Below, in pieces: positions 37,189 through 46,419 of a DNA stretch of 64,000 bases. How positions within the stretch are numbered: the stretch's first letter is position 1; every line of letters starts with the position of its first letter. This DNA is from Okeanomitos corallinicola TIOX110 (lineage in GTDB: Bacteria; Cyanobacteriota; Cyanobacteriia; Cyanobacteriales; Nostocaceae). The stretch spans positions 1,591,318 to 1,655,317 of the forward strand of contig NZ_CP150886.1 in the NCBI RefSeq assembly GCF_038050375.1. The letters run 5' to 3'. The notes below the pieces were generated by a model, which was not told the DNA's origin, did not search any database, and saw only the letters and a program-made list of their open reading frames with translations. A program made the position numbers and the translations under genes.

Positions 37189-38196
37189 TTACAACCGCGC
37201 TGTATAACCTAAAGCTGATTTTACATCTGCTAAAGTTTGATTGGCGATCGCCTCTGCTTTTTCTCTACCATCTTTTAACACTGACTCTAAATAACCTTTT
37301 TCGTCCATCACTTCCTTATATTTATCCTGAATGGGTTTTAAAGCATTAATTGTAGTTTCCGCTAATAAGGGTTTAAATTGACCCCAACCCATATCTGCAC
37401 ATTCAGTCTCTACTGCTTCCTTAGTTTTTCCAGACAGCAGCATATACAGAGTTAACAGGTTATTACATTCGGGACGGTCTGGTTCATCAAAGCTTAAACC
37501 CCGCACTGGATCAGTCTTACAGCGTTTAATTTTATTAGCAATTTGATCTGGAGGATCTAAAACATTAATTCTGCTTAACTCCGAAGGATCAGATTTTGAC
37601 ATCTTCTTTTTCCCATCAGTTAAACTCATTATCCTTGCACCGTCCCTCCTAATTAAAGGATTGGGTAATTTTAACAATGGTTTATCCTTAGCAAATTGAT
37701 GGTTAAACCTGTTGACAATATCCCGCGCTAATTCTAAATGTTGCTTTTGGTCGTCACCCACAGGCACTTTATCTGCTTGATAAAGTAAAATATCCGCAGC
37801 CATCAAAACTGGATAAGTCAACAAACCTGCACTAACATTCTCCGCTTGTTTAACGGCTTTTTCCTTAAATTGAATCATATCCTGCAACCAATTTAAGGGA
37901 GTGATGCAATTTAGCAACCAACAGAGTTCACTGTGTGCAGAAACATGAGACTGGACAAAAATGTGAGAATGTTGTAAATCAATGCCACAGGCTAAATATA
38001 AAGCAGCGATGGTGTAAGTATCAGCCGCTAAGGTGGCGGGGTTATGTGGTACGGTAATGGCGTGTAAATCTACCACACAAAAGAAATTTTCATACTGATC
38101 TTGAATTTCCACCCAGTTGCGAATAGCACCCAAGTAATTACCCAAGTGTAAATTACCAGTTGGTTGAACTCCCGACAGAACGCGCTGCTTACCCAT
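37189..38196 (-). CDS. trpS: Tryptophan--tRNA ligase
   Basis: A class Ib aminoacyl-tRNA synthetase of 335 residues, the normal bacterial length. It has SGVQPTGNLHLGNYLGAIRN with the HIGH-like motif (HLGN), the VGDDQKQHLELARDI helix, and KKMSKS near residue 200. All are intact. The ATG at 38196 begins MGKQRVLSG. It is a single essential gene with the metF-like gene downstream on the same strand. Confidence 0.96.
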   Translation of the reverse strand: MGKQRVLSGVQPTGNLHLGNYLGAIRNWVEIQDQYENFFCVVDLHAITVPHNPATLAADTYTIAALYLACGIDLQHSHIFVQSHVSAHSELCWLLNCITPLNWLQDMIQFKEKAVKQAENVSAGLLTYPVLMAADILLYQADKVPVGDDQKQHLELARDIVNRFNHQFAKDKPLLKLPNPLIRRDGARIMSLTDGKKKMSKSDPSELSRINVLDPPDQIANKIKRCKTDPVRGLSFDEPDRPECNNLLTLYMLLSGKTKEAVETECADMGWGQFKPLLAETTINALKPIQDKYKEVMDEKGYLESVLKDGREKAEAIANQTLADVKSALGYTARL

Positions 38197-38567
38197 AATT
38201 ATTAGTTAGTTATCTCCTCTTCCCCGCTTTGTGAATTTGGCGGTTACAAGACCTATTTTAGTGGTCATTGGGGATTCGTGATGGGGGATTGGTTAATATA
38301 ACTTGAGTAAAAAGACCCAAATTCTAATGAGGATTTGGGTCGCAGTAATTAATTTTGTTCTAATTCCAAACTATACAATTAAATTTACTCAGCATTTTGT
38401 ATGTTTGGTAACACAAAAAAATAAAGTATAGAAATAGATTATGTATTACATCTGAAACGAGGATTTGGTTGCAGTAGTTAATTTTGTTCTAACTTGTCCG
38501 CACTGAGTCTTTAGTCTACTTGCCTCCTTTCTCTCGTTTCAGGTCTAATAAAACGTTTGGAGGCTTT
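38197..38567. other. Intergenic region with direct repeats and a minus-facing hairpin
   Basis: A ~34-bp direct repeat (GAGGATTTGGGTCGCAGTAA and onward) occurs at 38329-38363 and 38459-38492. The first copy is part of a 9-bp stem GACCCAAAT...ATTTGGGTC that, on the minus strand, is followed by TTTTT. No coding frame is seen between the hairpin and the small gene at 38568. Confidence 0.6.
38310..38341 (-). terminator. Terminator-like hairpin facing trpS
   Basis: On the minus strand GACCCAAAT-(10 bases)-ATTTGGGTC is followed by TTTTTACTC. It has the form of an intrinsic terminator, but no minus-strand gene lies just upstream of it. Confidence 0.6.
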
Positions 38568-38744
38568 ATGAACTTTTCCAAAAAAGAGCAAGTTTTAGCG
38601 TTTGTTGTATTAACTTTAGTTTTTGGTTCATTAGTTTTAGCAGTAATTGATCCCTCAACTCGTGGAACATTTACAGATTTGACCAAAGTCGCAGTAGGAA
38701 CTTACATAGGTTTCCATATACCTGCACCAACTCAGAAAAATTAG
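38568..38744 (+). CDS. Small single-span membrane protein
   Basis: The 58-residue protein starts MNFSKKEQVLAFVVLTLVFG, with one membrane span (about residues 8-28) and a short polar tail ending HIPAPTQKN. The ATG at 38568 has a strong ribosome site (TTTGGAGG, 4 bases upstream), which supports a real gene and rejects the longer frame from 38520. The family is unknown. It has its own region with direct repeats upstream. Confidence 0.65.
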   Translation: MNFSKKEQVLAFVVLTLVFGSLVLAVIDPSTRGTFTDLTKVAVGTYIGFHIPAPTQKN

Positions 38745-38882
38745 CTTTTCAGCTAAATCTATAATCCCTACTTGTTAGACCTCTTGCTAAAGTTTCTTGT
38801 ATTCTTCCTAGACTTTTGCAAGAAGTCTATTACTGACTTGTCGGTCTAAGATTATCTATCTTCCTATCTTCTTTCTTCTTCC

Positions 38883-38919
38883 TTCGTGTTCTTCGTGTTC
38901 TTCGTGTCTTCGTGGTTCA
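38883..38919. repeat. CTTCGTGTT tandem repeat
   Basis: Units of CTTCGTGTT recur about three times, then CTTCGTG. The array lies between the small membrane gene and the higA stop. Confidence 0.7.
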
Positions 38920-38958
38920 TTAAAATAGAATTTATTTGATTTTGGGTAGCAATTATGA

Positions 38959-39360
38959 TCATAATTGTAGTAATTCTACATCTACTTGGAAAAACTTGGC
39001 TAAAGCCTGAGCTTGATTTTTATTTATTGGTAACTGATTATTAATAATCTGAGTAACTATCTCCGGTGAACCGATCACCTCAACTAAATCTTCTGGTGTC
39101 ACATTTTGCGCTTCCATTAAGTGCAGTAACATAGAATGTGGTGTTCCTTGAGGTATGGGATAATTTTCTTCTTCAAATTTGGATATTAATGTTACCAATA
39201 ATTCCAATAATGCTTTTTCCTCTGGAGTGAGATGGGAACGGTGTTCTAAATCTTGTACAATAGCAATAGCATTTTCATTTTCTGCTTCAGTTGTGATCAC
39301 TTTTGGTTGATATTGAGCAAGTAAAGCACCGTAGGACTCTGGGTTAAAAGTAAGGGTCAT
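38959..39360 (-). CDS. higA: HigA-type antitoxin (XRE family)
   Basis: The 133-residue protein has an N-terminal linker (MTLTFNPESYGALLAQYQPK) and a C-terminal helix-turn-helix (LLHLMEAQNVTPEDLVEVIG, NKNQAQALAKFFQV). This is the cyanobacterial HigA layout, where the protein binds the toxin and represses the operon. The ATG at 39360 has AAGGA 9 bases upstream; it lies inside the last codons of higB, so the genes overlap by 17 bases and are translationally coupled. Confidence 0.88.
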   Translation of the reverse strand: MTLTFNPESYGALLAQYQPKVITTEAENENAIAIVQDLEHRSHLTPEEKALLELLVTLISKFEEENYPIPQGTPHSMLLHLMEAQNVTPEDLVEVIGSPEIVTQIINNQLPINKNQAQALAKFFQVDVELLQL

Positions 39361-39643
39361 TTTTCCATTTTCCTTGATCGTATTCAGCATGATTTAAAAT
39401 ATATTTTATATAAATTCTTTGACTAGCATAGACAATATCAACTATTAAACGATAGTTATTTCCTCTAATATTAAAAACAGTAAAATTTCCTACTGATTCA
39501 GCACTTTTATAAAATGATTGGACTTCAATTAAGTTTTGCCATTGAGCTTTACTTGCTACTCTATACCAGTCATAAAGTGCGTCGCAGGAATCAGCATGGT
39601 TTAAACAGAAATCTCGCAAAATTTTCCGACTAATAACATTCAC
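39344..39643 (-). CDS. higB: HigB-type mRNA interferase toxin
   Basis: A 99-residue RelE-superfamily toxin of the HigB branch, which cuts mRNA on the ribosome. It starts MNVISRKILRDFCLNHADSC, then GNFTVFNIRGNNYRLIVDIV and YIKYILNHAEYDQGKW, with the conserved Arg, Tyr and His positions of the family. The gene precedes its antitoxin, the reverse of most type II pairs but normal for higBA. No ribosome site stands out upstream. Confidence 0.88.
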   Translation of the reverse strand: MNVISRKILRDFCLNHADSCDALYDWYRVASKAQWQNLIEVQSFYKSAESVGNFTVFNIRGNNYRLIVDIVYASQRIYIKYILNHAEYDQGKWKNDPYF

Positions 39644-39823
39644 TCCTGTTTAAATCCCCATATTTTTCGATAGCTGAGATAATTATAATACCTTGTCCAT
39701 ATTTTGTCTATATATAAATTTATAAATCTGTATCTCCAGATGGATAAAACCTAACTTCCTAATTTTTTATAATTTACAACTAAATGGGTTTTTAAGATAC
39801 AGCAAATCACAGGAATATGCTTG

Positions 39824-41413
39824 ATGAAAGCTTTATTAATCTGGCCGATAATGCCTAATTCTTTCTGGTCTTATCAAGAAACTCTTGATTTAGCTGGATT
39901 ACGTGCGACAAATCCCCCATTGGGTTTGATCACAGTAGCAGCAATGTTACCAAGTGATTGGGAAATAAGATTGTGCGATCGCAATGTGAGTCTAGAAACT
40001 GATGCAGATTGGCAATGGTGCGATCTTGTGATTATATCTGCCATGATTATCCAAAAACAGGATTTTGGTGAATTAATTCAAACAGGTAAAAAGTTAGGTA
40101 AAAAAGTTGCCGTTGGTGGACCATTTCCCACATCTGTACCAGAATTTGCTTTAGCAGCAGGAGCAGATTATTTAATTTTAGATGAAGGGGAATGTACAAT
40201 TCCCATGTTTTTAAATGCTTTGGAAAATCGAGAAGAAAGGGGTATTTTCCGCGCTACAGAAAAACCAGATGTTACCCAAACTCCCATTCCTCGTTTTGAT
40301 TTACTTAATTTAAATGCCTATTATGCAATCACGGTACAATTTTCTAGAGGTTGTCCTTTTCAATGTGAATTTTGTGATATCATTACTCTTTTTGGTCGCA
40401 AACCCCGCACGAAAACACCAGCCCAAATTCTGGCAGAATTAGAAGTATTATATCAAATGGGTTGGCATCGTTATATATTTATAGTTGATGATAATTTTAT
40501 TGGTAATAAACGTAACGCTAAAGTCTTTTTAAAGGAACTAATTCCTTGGATGAAAAAACGCAATTATCCCTTTAGTTTTATTACAGAAGCTTCTTTAAAT
40601 TTAGCAGAAGATGATGAATTACTAGAATTGATGGTGGAAGCTGGTTTTGTCACGGTATTTATGGGCATTGAAACCCCTGATATTGCAAGTTTAGCGGGAG
40701 TTAACAAAGAACAAAATACCCGCAATTCTTTAATAGCATCCTGTGATAAAATTACCAAATCAGGTTTACAAATTATGTCTGGTTTTATCTTGGGATTTGA
40801 TGGTGAAAAACCTGGTGCTGGTAAACGCATTCAAGAGTTTGTGGAAGCGACCAGTATTCCCCAAGCGCATCTCAGTTTACTACAAGCATTACCAAATACG
40901 GCAATGTGGACTCGTCTGCAAAAAGAAGGACGTTTAATAGATGGTTTAGGTAAATATTTTACTTCTCAAAAATCTTTAATGAATTTTGTTCCCACCCGGC
41001 CAATGTCGGAAATTGTTAACGAGTTTATTGAGACTTTTTGGAATTTATATGAACCCTTACCTTATCTGAAACGTACTTTTCATCACTTTCAAAAAATGCA
41101 AGGTTGGCGACCTCAATATAATCGTCATTATCGCACTTTAACTACAGCAGAATGGCATTTTGTAATAGCTATTTGTTGGCGACAAGGAATTTTACGTTCT
41201 ACCCGATTTCATTTTTGGTGGCAATTACTAATCATAGGATTGAGTAAACCTAATTTATTGTATGATTATTTAATTACCTTGGGTATAGGTGAGCATTTCT
41301 TTACTTTGCGTCAAGAGGTGAAAGCGGAACTAGAAGCAGAATTGGTAGTATTAAAGCAACAAGAACAACAGAATCAAGAAAATGCCAGTTTACAGTTAGA
41401 GACAGTGAATTAA
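39824..41413 (+). CDS. B12-binding-domain radical SAM protein (DUF4070 type)
   Basis: The 529-residue enzyme has an N-terminal cobalamin-binding-like domain (NPPLGLITVAAMLPSDWEIR), the radical SAM cluster SRGCPFQCEFCDI near residue 185 and the SAM-binding GIETPD strand. The C-terminal DUF4070-like part ends in a Gln/Glu-rich coiled tail. Relatives modify hopanoids, tetrapyrroles or lipids; for example, HpnJ and the BchE branch share this layout. The substrate is not clear here. AGGA lies 9 bases before the ATG. Confidence 0.85.
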   Translation: MKALLIWPIMPNSFWSYQETLDLAGLRATNPPLGLITVAAMLPSDWEIRLCDRNVSLETDADWQWCDLVIISAMIIQKQDFGELIQTGKKLGKKVAVGGPFPTSVPEFALAAGADYLILDEGECTIPMFLNALENREERGIFRATEKPDVTQTPIPRFDLLNLNAYYAITVQFSRGCPFQCEFCDIITLFGRKPRTKTPAQILAELEVLYQMGWHRYIFIVDDNFIGNKRNAKVFLKELIPWMKKRNYPFSFITEASLNLAEDDELLELMVEAGFVTVFMGIETPDIASLAGVNKEQNTRNSLIASCDKITKSGLQIMSGFILGFDGEKPGAGKRIQEFVEATSIPQAHLSLLQALPNTAMWTRLQKEGRLIDGLGKYFTSQKSLMNFVPTRPMSEIVNEFIETFWNLYEPLPYLKRTFHHFQKMQGWRPQYNRHYRTLTTAEWHFVIAICWRQGILRSTRFHFWWQLLIIGLSKPNLLYDYLITLGIGEHFFTLRQEVKAELEAELVVLKQQEQQNQENASLQLETVN

Positions 41414-41514
41414 TTTTAACCAAAATGAATCACTAAGCCGGGGAAACTTTCATAAATAAGATAGGATTGTTATATTAGCTTTAATCAACCAAGCCATAAC
41501 ATCTCTACTCAAAA

Positions 41515-41979
41515 ATGCCCCAGGTTTTAGAACAGTCAATTAAAATTAACGCTCCTGCCACTTTAGTGGAACAATGTTTAACAGATTTAACTTTAATGCA
41601 CCAATGGTTAAACCCTGTTCTCCGTTGTGAACCTGTGGGAAAAGTATGGAGTACGGAAATAGGTAGTCGCAGTCGGTTTATGATTCAAATTCCTATAATT
41701 CAACCTACTTTAAACACCGTAGTGATCGAAAGACAACCAGGTTTAGTAGTCTGGGGTTTTAAAGGCTTTTTCCAAGGTAGTGATCGCTGGGAATGTCAAC
41801 CACTACCCAAAGGTACACTTTTAGTTAACCGCTTTGAGTTTAAAATTCCTAACCCCGTTGTCAGTTGGGGTTTTAATACCTTCGCTGCATCTTGGACAAA
41901 AGCAGATATGAAAGCACAACTCAAAAGATTTAAACGAGTCGCAGAAGAATTAGCTTGTTTACCAAAGTATGTGGAATAG
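41515..41979 (+). CDS. SRPBCC-fold protein
   Basis: The 154-residue protein has the START/Bet v1-like helix-grip pattern: EQSIKINAPATLVEQCLTDL at the start, HQWLNPVLRCEP, a beta sheet with GSRSRFMIQIP and WECQPLPKGTLLVNRFEF, and a long C-terminal helix MKAQLKRFKRVAEELA. Such proteins bind hydrophobic ligands. It follows the radical SAM gene by about 100 bases on the same strand, so a shared lipid or pigment pathway is possible but unproven. Confidence 0.75.
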   Translation: MPQVLEQSIKINAPATLVEQCLTDLTLMHQWLNPVLRCEPVGKVWSTEIGSRSRFMIQIPIIQPTLNTVVIERQPGLVVWGFKGFFQGSDRWECQPLPKGTLLVNRFEFKIPNPVVSWGFNTFAASWTKADMKAQLKRFKRVAEELACLPKYVE

Positions 41980-41983
41980 CTGT

Positions 41984-43282
41984 TCAGTCAAAACTGTCAC
42001 CTGTCACCAGCTTTGCAAATTCTAAAGCTTCCTCCATAGTGTTAATTTTACCTTCAGCTTGAGCGATCGCAATCTCACTTAAAATTTTACCCACCAATGG
42101 GGAAGCGGGAATATTTAAGGATAAAATCACATCCTTACCACTTACCAACGGTGTAGGATGCGCTACCAAATCATTAGGTTTTAAATAACGGTTGATCAAA
42201 GGTTCATAAACCTGTAAAGTATCATTCTTAACTTTAAGTATATCATCTGCTAAGGCAAAAACAAGAGTAGCACTAAACACACTACCCACATCCTGAAAGA
42301 AAAAATACTGTTCTCGTAAAGACAGATGATCAGCTTTTTGCAATTGGGGAAACAACCGCAAAATCGTAGTTACACCGCGAATTTCCGCCCGACTATAGGT
42401 AATTTCCAAAAGTTCTGTTTCCGCTATTTCTGGGTTTTTGTGAACTAAACAAGCTAATTTAGCAATACCTAACCAGGAGGTTTTGATAGTATCACGGACT
42501 GGTCTTTCTAGTTCTTCACCCAACTGAGGAAAGTTCTGTTTAATGACCTCAACAGCTTGATCAACTACTTTGAGTATCTGCAAGTTTTCACTGACTACAT
42601 GAGTAAAAAAAGTAGCTAATAATCCATCTTCTCCAGCATTAATTAACCATTGCGTACCTTGTTTAATGTCTAATAAATAACCAATTTCTACCCGTATTCT
42701 TTCGTAAGCAACTTTACTGATATCTGCGGCTAAAGTACGAATAGTGGCTTGGGTAGTGGGTTCAATGGTAAAATTTAATTGGGCAGCTTGACGATAAGCA
42801 CGCATTAACCGTAAAGGATCATCTTGGAGATTTTGCGGTGATATCATTCGTAAAATACCAGTTTTGATATCTGCACAACCTTGGAGGGGATCTATAATTT
42901 CTTGGGTGTGGGGATTGTAGGCGATCGCATTGATGGTAAAATCTCTTCTGTGTAAGTCTGTAAATAAACTCTCCCCTTCCTGTTGAGCAAAATCAGCTGT
43001 AGCATGAGGGAATACTACACGAGCAATGTTTCGTTCTGCATCTAGTAACACAAACCCAGCTTGATAATGTTTGGCGATCGCCCGCGCCACTTTCACCGCA
43101 TGATCTGGGATAATAAAATCTAAATCTAAATATTCTCGACTTCTACCTAAAATTGCATCCCGTACCGCACCACCCACCATATAAGCTGGTTTTGGTAAAA
43201 GTTCTAAGCTAAACGGCCAATTTTGGGGATGTAAACGATCAACAATTGAATTATTCATTTTAGGTAATTTAGCATTCAGCAT
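41984..43282 (-). CDS. cca: CCA tRNA nucleotidyltransferase / poly(A) polymerase family
   Basis: The 432-residue class II nucleotidyltransferase adds CCA (or the A part) to tRNA 3' ends. The head domain has YMVGGAVRDAILGR, LDLDFIIPDH with the metal-binding DxD, and RRDFTINAIAYNP. Neck and body regions follow with DPLRLMRAYRQAAQL and YERIRVEIGYLL. Cyanobacteria often split A- and CC-adding activities; this protein cannot be assigned between them. The ATG at 43258 is an alternative start. Its stop is 5 bases from the SRPBCC stop, a tight convergent pair. Confidence 0.88.
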   Translation of the reverse strand: MLNAKLPKMNNSIVDRLHPQNWPFSLELLPKPAYMVGGAVRDAILGRSREYLDLDFIIPDHAVKVARAIAKHYQAGFVLLDAERNIARVVFPHATADFAQQEGESLFTDLHRRDFTINAIAYNPHTQEIIDPLQGCADIKTGILRMISPQNLQDDPLRLMRAYRQAAQLNFTIEPTTQATIRTLAADISKVAYERIRVEIGYLLDIKQGTQWLINAGEDGLLATFFTHVVSENLQILKVVDQAVEVIKQNFPQLGEELERPVRDTIKTSWLGIAKLACLVHKNPEIAETELLEITYSRAEIRGVTTILRLFPQLQKADHLSLREQYFFFQDVGSVFSATLVFALADDILKVKNDTLQVYEPLINRYLKPNDLVAHPTPLVSGKDVILSLNIPASPLVGKILSEIAIAQAEGKINTMEEALEFAKLVTGDSFD

Positions 43283-43396
43283 TTAGCTTTTTATTCTTCA
43301 ATTATTAACATTGTCATAAAAATCAATCTACCAATTAATGCTTAACATTTTTTCCTAAGCTAGATTAATATAAAGGTTCTAGGAGTTGGTTCTATT

Positions 43397-43645
43397 ATGT
43401 GTATTTGCGTGAATTGCCACTATGTAGACCGTTGTGTAACCTACAATGCTGTAGAAGCACAGCATCAACAACCTCATTTAACGGAAACTCCCGATTTTGA
43501 CCCCAATGAACCCTCAATTAATGTTAATATTCGCACAAATGATGACATTATTGAAATGGAATGGGATGTTGTTGGTTGTCTGAGTTTTAAATCAGAAATG
43601 GGTAAATGGTCTAAGTTACGTCCTGGTGAGTTAGTACCTACTTGA
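43397..43645 (+). CDS. ycf34: Ycf34 family protein
   Basis: The 82-residue protein starts MCICVNCHYVDRCVTYNAVE, the conserved Cys cluster of Ycf34, encoded on red-algal plastids and in cyanobacteria. In Synechocystis it is linked to an iron-sulfur cluster and to photosynthetic electron flow. The acidic middle (NVNIRTNDDIIEMEWDVVGC) and C-terminal KLRPGELVP also fit. AGGAG lies about 12 bases before the ATG. It is a single gene, divergent from cca. Confidence 0.9.
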   Translation: MCICVNCHYVDRCVTYNAVEAQHQQPHLTETPDFDPNEPSINVNIRTNDDIIEMEWDVVGCLSFKSEMGKWSKLRPGELVPT

Positions 43646-43845
43646 ATTTGAGATTTTAGATTTAAGATTTTTTGTAGAGATGTTTTCTAGAATGTCTCTA
43701 CTTTATAATGGTTAAATTGGTGATGAGTTATGAAGGAACGAACCACAGAGGCACAGAGGACACGGAGGAAGAGGTTTTGGGAAGATTTTATATTATGATT
43801 ATATATCAATAGTTTTTTTAATTAGTTATTTTGGTTAATCATCTA

Positions 43846-44490
43846 GTGTCTATTAGTTCTGATAAATACGCTTTAGCGTTACATACTACTACACCGGAAT
43901 TAGGTTTAGTTATTAGTAATTTTGCGGGTGATAAACGCACCCATGTTTGGAATTTGGGAAGGGAGTTATCTAGTTTAATTCATCAATATCTGATTGATTT
44001 AATTAAACCCCAAAGTTGGCAAGATTTGGAATTTATCGCCGTTGCTAAGGGTCCCGGTGGGTTTACGGGAACTCGGATCGGTGTTGTCACTGCTAGGACT
44101 TTGGGACAACAGTTAGAAATTCCGGTTTTTGCTGTTTCTACTTTAGCTGCTTTTGCTTGGCAACACAAGGATAATTTTAATCAAAAAGAATCAATTATTG
44201 CAGTAGAAATGCCAGCACAACGAGGTCAAGTTTTTGGGGCAATTTATCAAGTTAATGCTGATAATTCTAGTATTAATGCTTTATTAGAAGATACTGTCTT
44301 TACTCCTGAAAAATGGCAGGAAGTTTTAGAAAATTGGCAGACGGAATATCATTTAATTTCTGCAAAATCTGATTTAGCTGTTACTGTTAGTAGTATTTTA
44401 GAATTAGCTTATTTAGATTATCAACAAGGTAAAAAACCTCATTGGGCTGATGCTTTACCTTATTATGGACAGCATCCTGTTGATATTTAG
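43846..44490 (+). CDS. tsaB: tRNA threonylcarbamoyladenosine biosynthesis protein TsaB
   Basis: TsaB forms the t6A synthesis complex with TsaD and TsaE, modifying A37 of ANN-decoding tRNAs. The ~215-residue ASKHA-fold protein has YALALHTTTPELGLVISNF, the conserved VAKGPGGFTGTRIGVVTART and VEMPAQRGQVFGAIY. The start is uncertain: GTG at 43846 is used, and an in-frame TTG at 43831 adds five residues. No strong ribosome site is seen for either. Confidence 0.9.
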   Translation: MSISSDKYALALHTTTPELGLVISNFAGDKRTHVWNLGRELSSLIHQYLIDLIKPQSWQDLEFIAVAKGPGGFTGTRIGVVTARTLGQQLEIPVFAVSTLAAFAWQHKDNFNQKESIIAVEMPAQRGQVFGAIYQVNADNSSINALLEDTVFTPEKWQEVLENWQTEYHLISAKSDLAVTVSSILELAYLDYQQGKKPHWADALPYYGQHPVDI

Positions 44491-44587
44491 GAATAACATT
44501 CAAAAGTCAAGGGTGAGTGCCATGACTGTAGAGGATTTTAGTATATGTTAAAATCTTTTCAGAACCAGAAACAGAAATATAAACCAG

Positions 44588-44791
44588 ATGAAAATCAAAG
44601 CAATTATTTATCCTGCTGAAGAAGGTGGTTATTGGGCTGAAGTACCTGCTCTACCTGGATTTATAACAGAAGGAGATACAATGGAGGAATTAATTAATAA
44701 TCTTCAAGACGCTATACAAGGTTGGCTAGAAGTAGCTAATGAAATCCAAACACCTGATCCTATATCACAGGTGATAGAAATTGCAGTATGA
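44588..44791 (+). CDS. hicB: HicB-type antitoxin beside a broken hicA
   Basis: A 67-residue intact HicB: MKIKAIIYPAEEGGYWAEVP, then ALPGFITEGDTMEELINNLQ. The fold motif (G-Y-W-A-x-V-P-x-L-P-G-x-x-T-x-G-D-T) is complete. Its TGA stop overlaps the ATG of the downstream hicA by ATGA, the normal coupling, but that toxin is disrupted. The antitoxin may be kept to block other HicA toxins. Confidence 0.88.
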   Translation: MKIKAIIYPAEEGGYWAEVPALPGFITEGDTMEELINNLQDAIQGWLEVANEIQTPDPISQVIEIAV

Positions 44792-44947
44792 AATCCATTT
44801 CAGGAAAAAATCTCTGTAAAATTGTTGAGAAAAAAGCCTGATGAAAGTAAAATTATACCTATTCTTGTACATCGGAATCAAGATTTAAAGCTTGGTACTT
44901 TAAAATCAATTATGAAAATAGCTGAATTACTAGAAGATGATTTATAA
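44788..44947 (+). pseudogene. hicA: hicA toxin gene with an internal deletion and frameshift
   Basis: The start MKSISGKNLCKIVEKKA is typical of HicA but meets TGA at once. In another frame the sequence resumes DESKIIPILVHRNQDLKLG, then TLKSIMKIAELLEDDL and TAA at 44945-44947, the usual HicA C-terminus. About 20 residues between the two parts, which normally include the G-S-H catalytic segment, are gone. No toxin could be made. Confidence 0.85.
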
Positions 44948-45013
44948 TTAGGGTTTATTTTTGAGTTTATGGAAGTGTGATCGCACAAATGCTCCCTATG
45001 AATCACATTTGTG

Positions 45014-45075
45014 TTGAGATATGGAAAATGCGATCGCCTTTTTATTGAGATGTAGAAAGTGCGATCGCTTTTGGG
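45014..45075. repeat. Tandem 31-bp unit, each copy with a HIP1 site
   Basis: Two copies, 45014-45044 and 45045-45075, share TTGAGATATGGAAAATGCGA with TTGAGATGTAGAAAGTGCGA and the following GCGATCGC octamer. They lie between the hicA remnant and the ddl stop. Confidence 0.75.
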
Positions 45076-45125
45076 GATGATGGAATGCTGATCCAGCAAC
45101 CGTTATAAGTTCTTGAAATTCTGAC

Positions 45126-46202
45126 TTATGACTCCTCGATTTCCTCTAATTTAGAATGTCTTTCTATTGCTAATTGAATTAATTGATCTACTAATTCTGT
45201 AAAGGAAATTCCTGTCTTTTCCCACAGTTGTGGATACATACTTGTAGATGTAAAACCTGGAAAGGTGTTAATTTCATTAATTAAAATTTCTCCCGTAGCT
45301 TCAACATAGAAAAAGTCTACTCTTGATAAACCAGCACCATCTACAGCTAAAAATGCTTTTACTGCTAGTTCTTGAATTTTGGGGACAATATTTTTTGGTA
45401 AAGATGCAGGAATAAATAAATCTGCTTTACCTTGAGTATATTTGGTTTCATAATCGTAAAAATCACTATTAAAGGTAATTTCACCAATTACAGAAGCTTT
45501 GGGATTATCATTACCTAAAACCGCACATTCTACTTCTCTAGCTACTACCCCCGCTTCTACTATTATGCGTCTATCATAACTAGCTGCATTATCTAAAGCT
45601 GCTTCTAATTCTTGACGCGATCGCACTTTCGCAATTCCTACCGATGAACCTAAATTAGCAGGTTTGACAAAACAAGGATAACCTAAACTTGCTTCGATTT
45701 CATCACACAATTTCGGAAATATACAAGGGTTTGACCAAATTTGATCTCTGGTTATAGCTTTGTATTTTACTTGGGGTATTCCCGCTTGTGCAAATGCGGT
45801 TTTCATGGCAATTTTATCCATTCCCACCGCTGAACCTAACACCCCAGAACCCACAAAGGGAACTTGCATCAAAGTTAATAAACCTTGAATTGTTCCATCT
45901 TCCCCATTTGGTCCGTGGAGAACCGGAAACCACAGATCAATGTCTGCTGCTTGGGGGGGAAATTGCCATAAATTAGCAGTTTGAGAATCATTTTCTGTGG
46001 GTTTACCTGATGTTAAAACCTGTTGTGCTGTTTCTCCAGCTTGCCAAACCCCATTTTTTTGGATGTAAAAAGGTGTAACTTCGTATTTTTGACTATTTTC
46101 ACCTGAACTTAAAGCATTAGCGATCGCCTTTGCAGAAATTATTGATACTTCATGTTCTCCCGAACGTCCACCAAATAACAAACCCACCCGCAACTTAGAC
46201 AT
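45126..46202 (-). CDS. ddl: D-alanine--D-alanine ligase
   Basis: The ATP-grasp enzyme makes the D-Ala-D-Ala dipeptide for peptidoglycan. The 358-residue protein has [20 protein letters not shown] at the start, [15 protein letters not shown], the [20 protein letters not shown] nucleotide loop and the C-terminal metal site [20 protein letters not shown]. The VanA-like omega loop cannot be judged by eye, but the length and Tyr/Lys context favour an ordinary Ddl. It is transcribed alone. Confidence 0.95.
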   Translation of the reverse strand: MSKLRVGLLFGGRSGEHEVSIISAKAIANALSSGENSQKYEVTPFYIQKNGVWQAGETAQQVLTSGKPTENDSQTANLWQFPPQAADIDLWFPVLHGPNGEDGTIQGLLTLMQVPFVGSGVLGSAVGMDKIAMKTAFAQAGIPQVKYKAITRDQIWSNPCIFPKLCDEIEASLGYPCFVKPANLGSSVGIAKVRSRQELEAALDNAASYDRRIIVEAGVVAREVECAVLGNDNPKASVIGEITFNSDFYDYETKYTQGKADLFIPASLPKNIVPKIQELAVKAFLAVDGAGLSRVDFFYVEATGEILINEINTFPGFTSTSMYPQLWEKTGISFTELVDQLIQLAIERHSKLEEIEES

Positions 46203-46255
46203 AGTTTGTACCTCTACACTATCTAAAGCAGATAGCGTACCACAGGGAAGGTAAA

Positions 46256-46326
46256 TTCAGATCCCCAACTTCTTTTATTTTGTCTAGGGTAAGATCCCCG
46301 ACTTCTTTTTTTATCTTGCCAATAAA
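46256..46326. repeat. Two half copies of the AGATCCCC hairpin repeat
   Basis: AGATCCCCAACTTCTT (about 46259) and AGATCCCCGACTTCTT (about 46290) are direct half copies without the matching downstream arm. They lie upstream of ddl and may be remnants of the same family as the hairpin at 37143. Confidence 0.5.
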
Positions 46327-46419
46327 TAATTAATTCTTGTCAAAAGTAGGGGGTCTAAATAGAGTTTTGAATTGAATCATGCTATAATAAATAACTGACT
46401 TAAAAATGAGGTGATTTGT

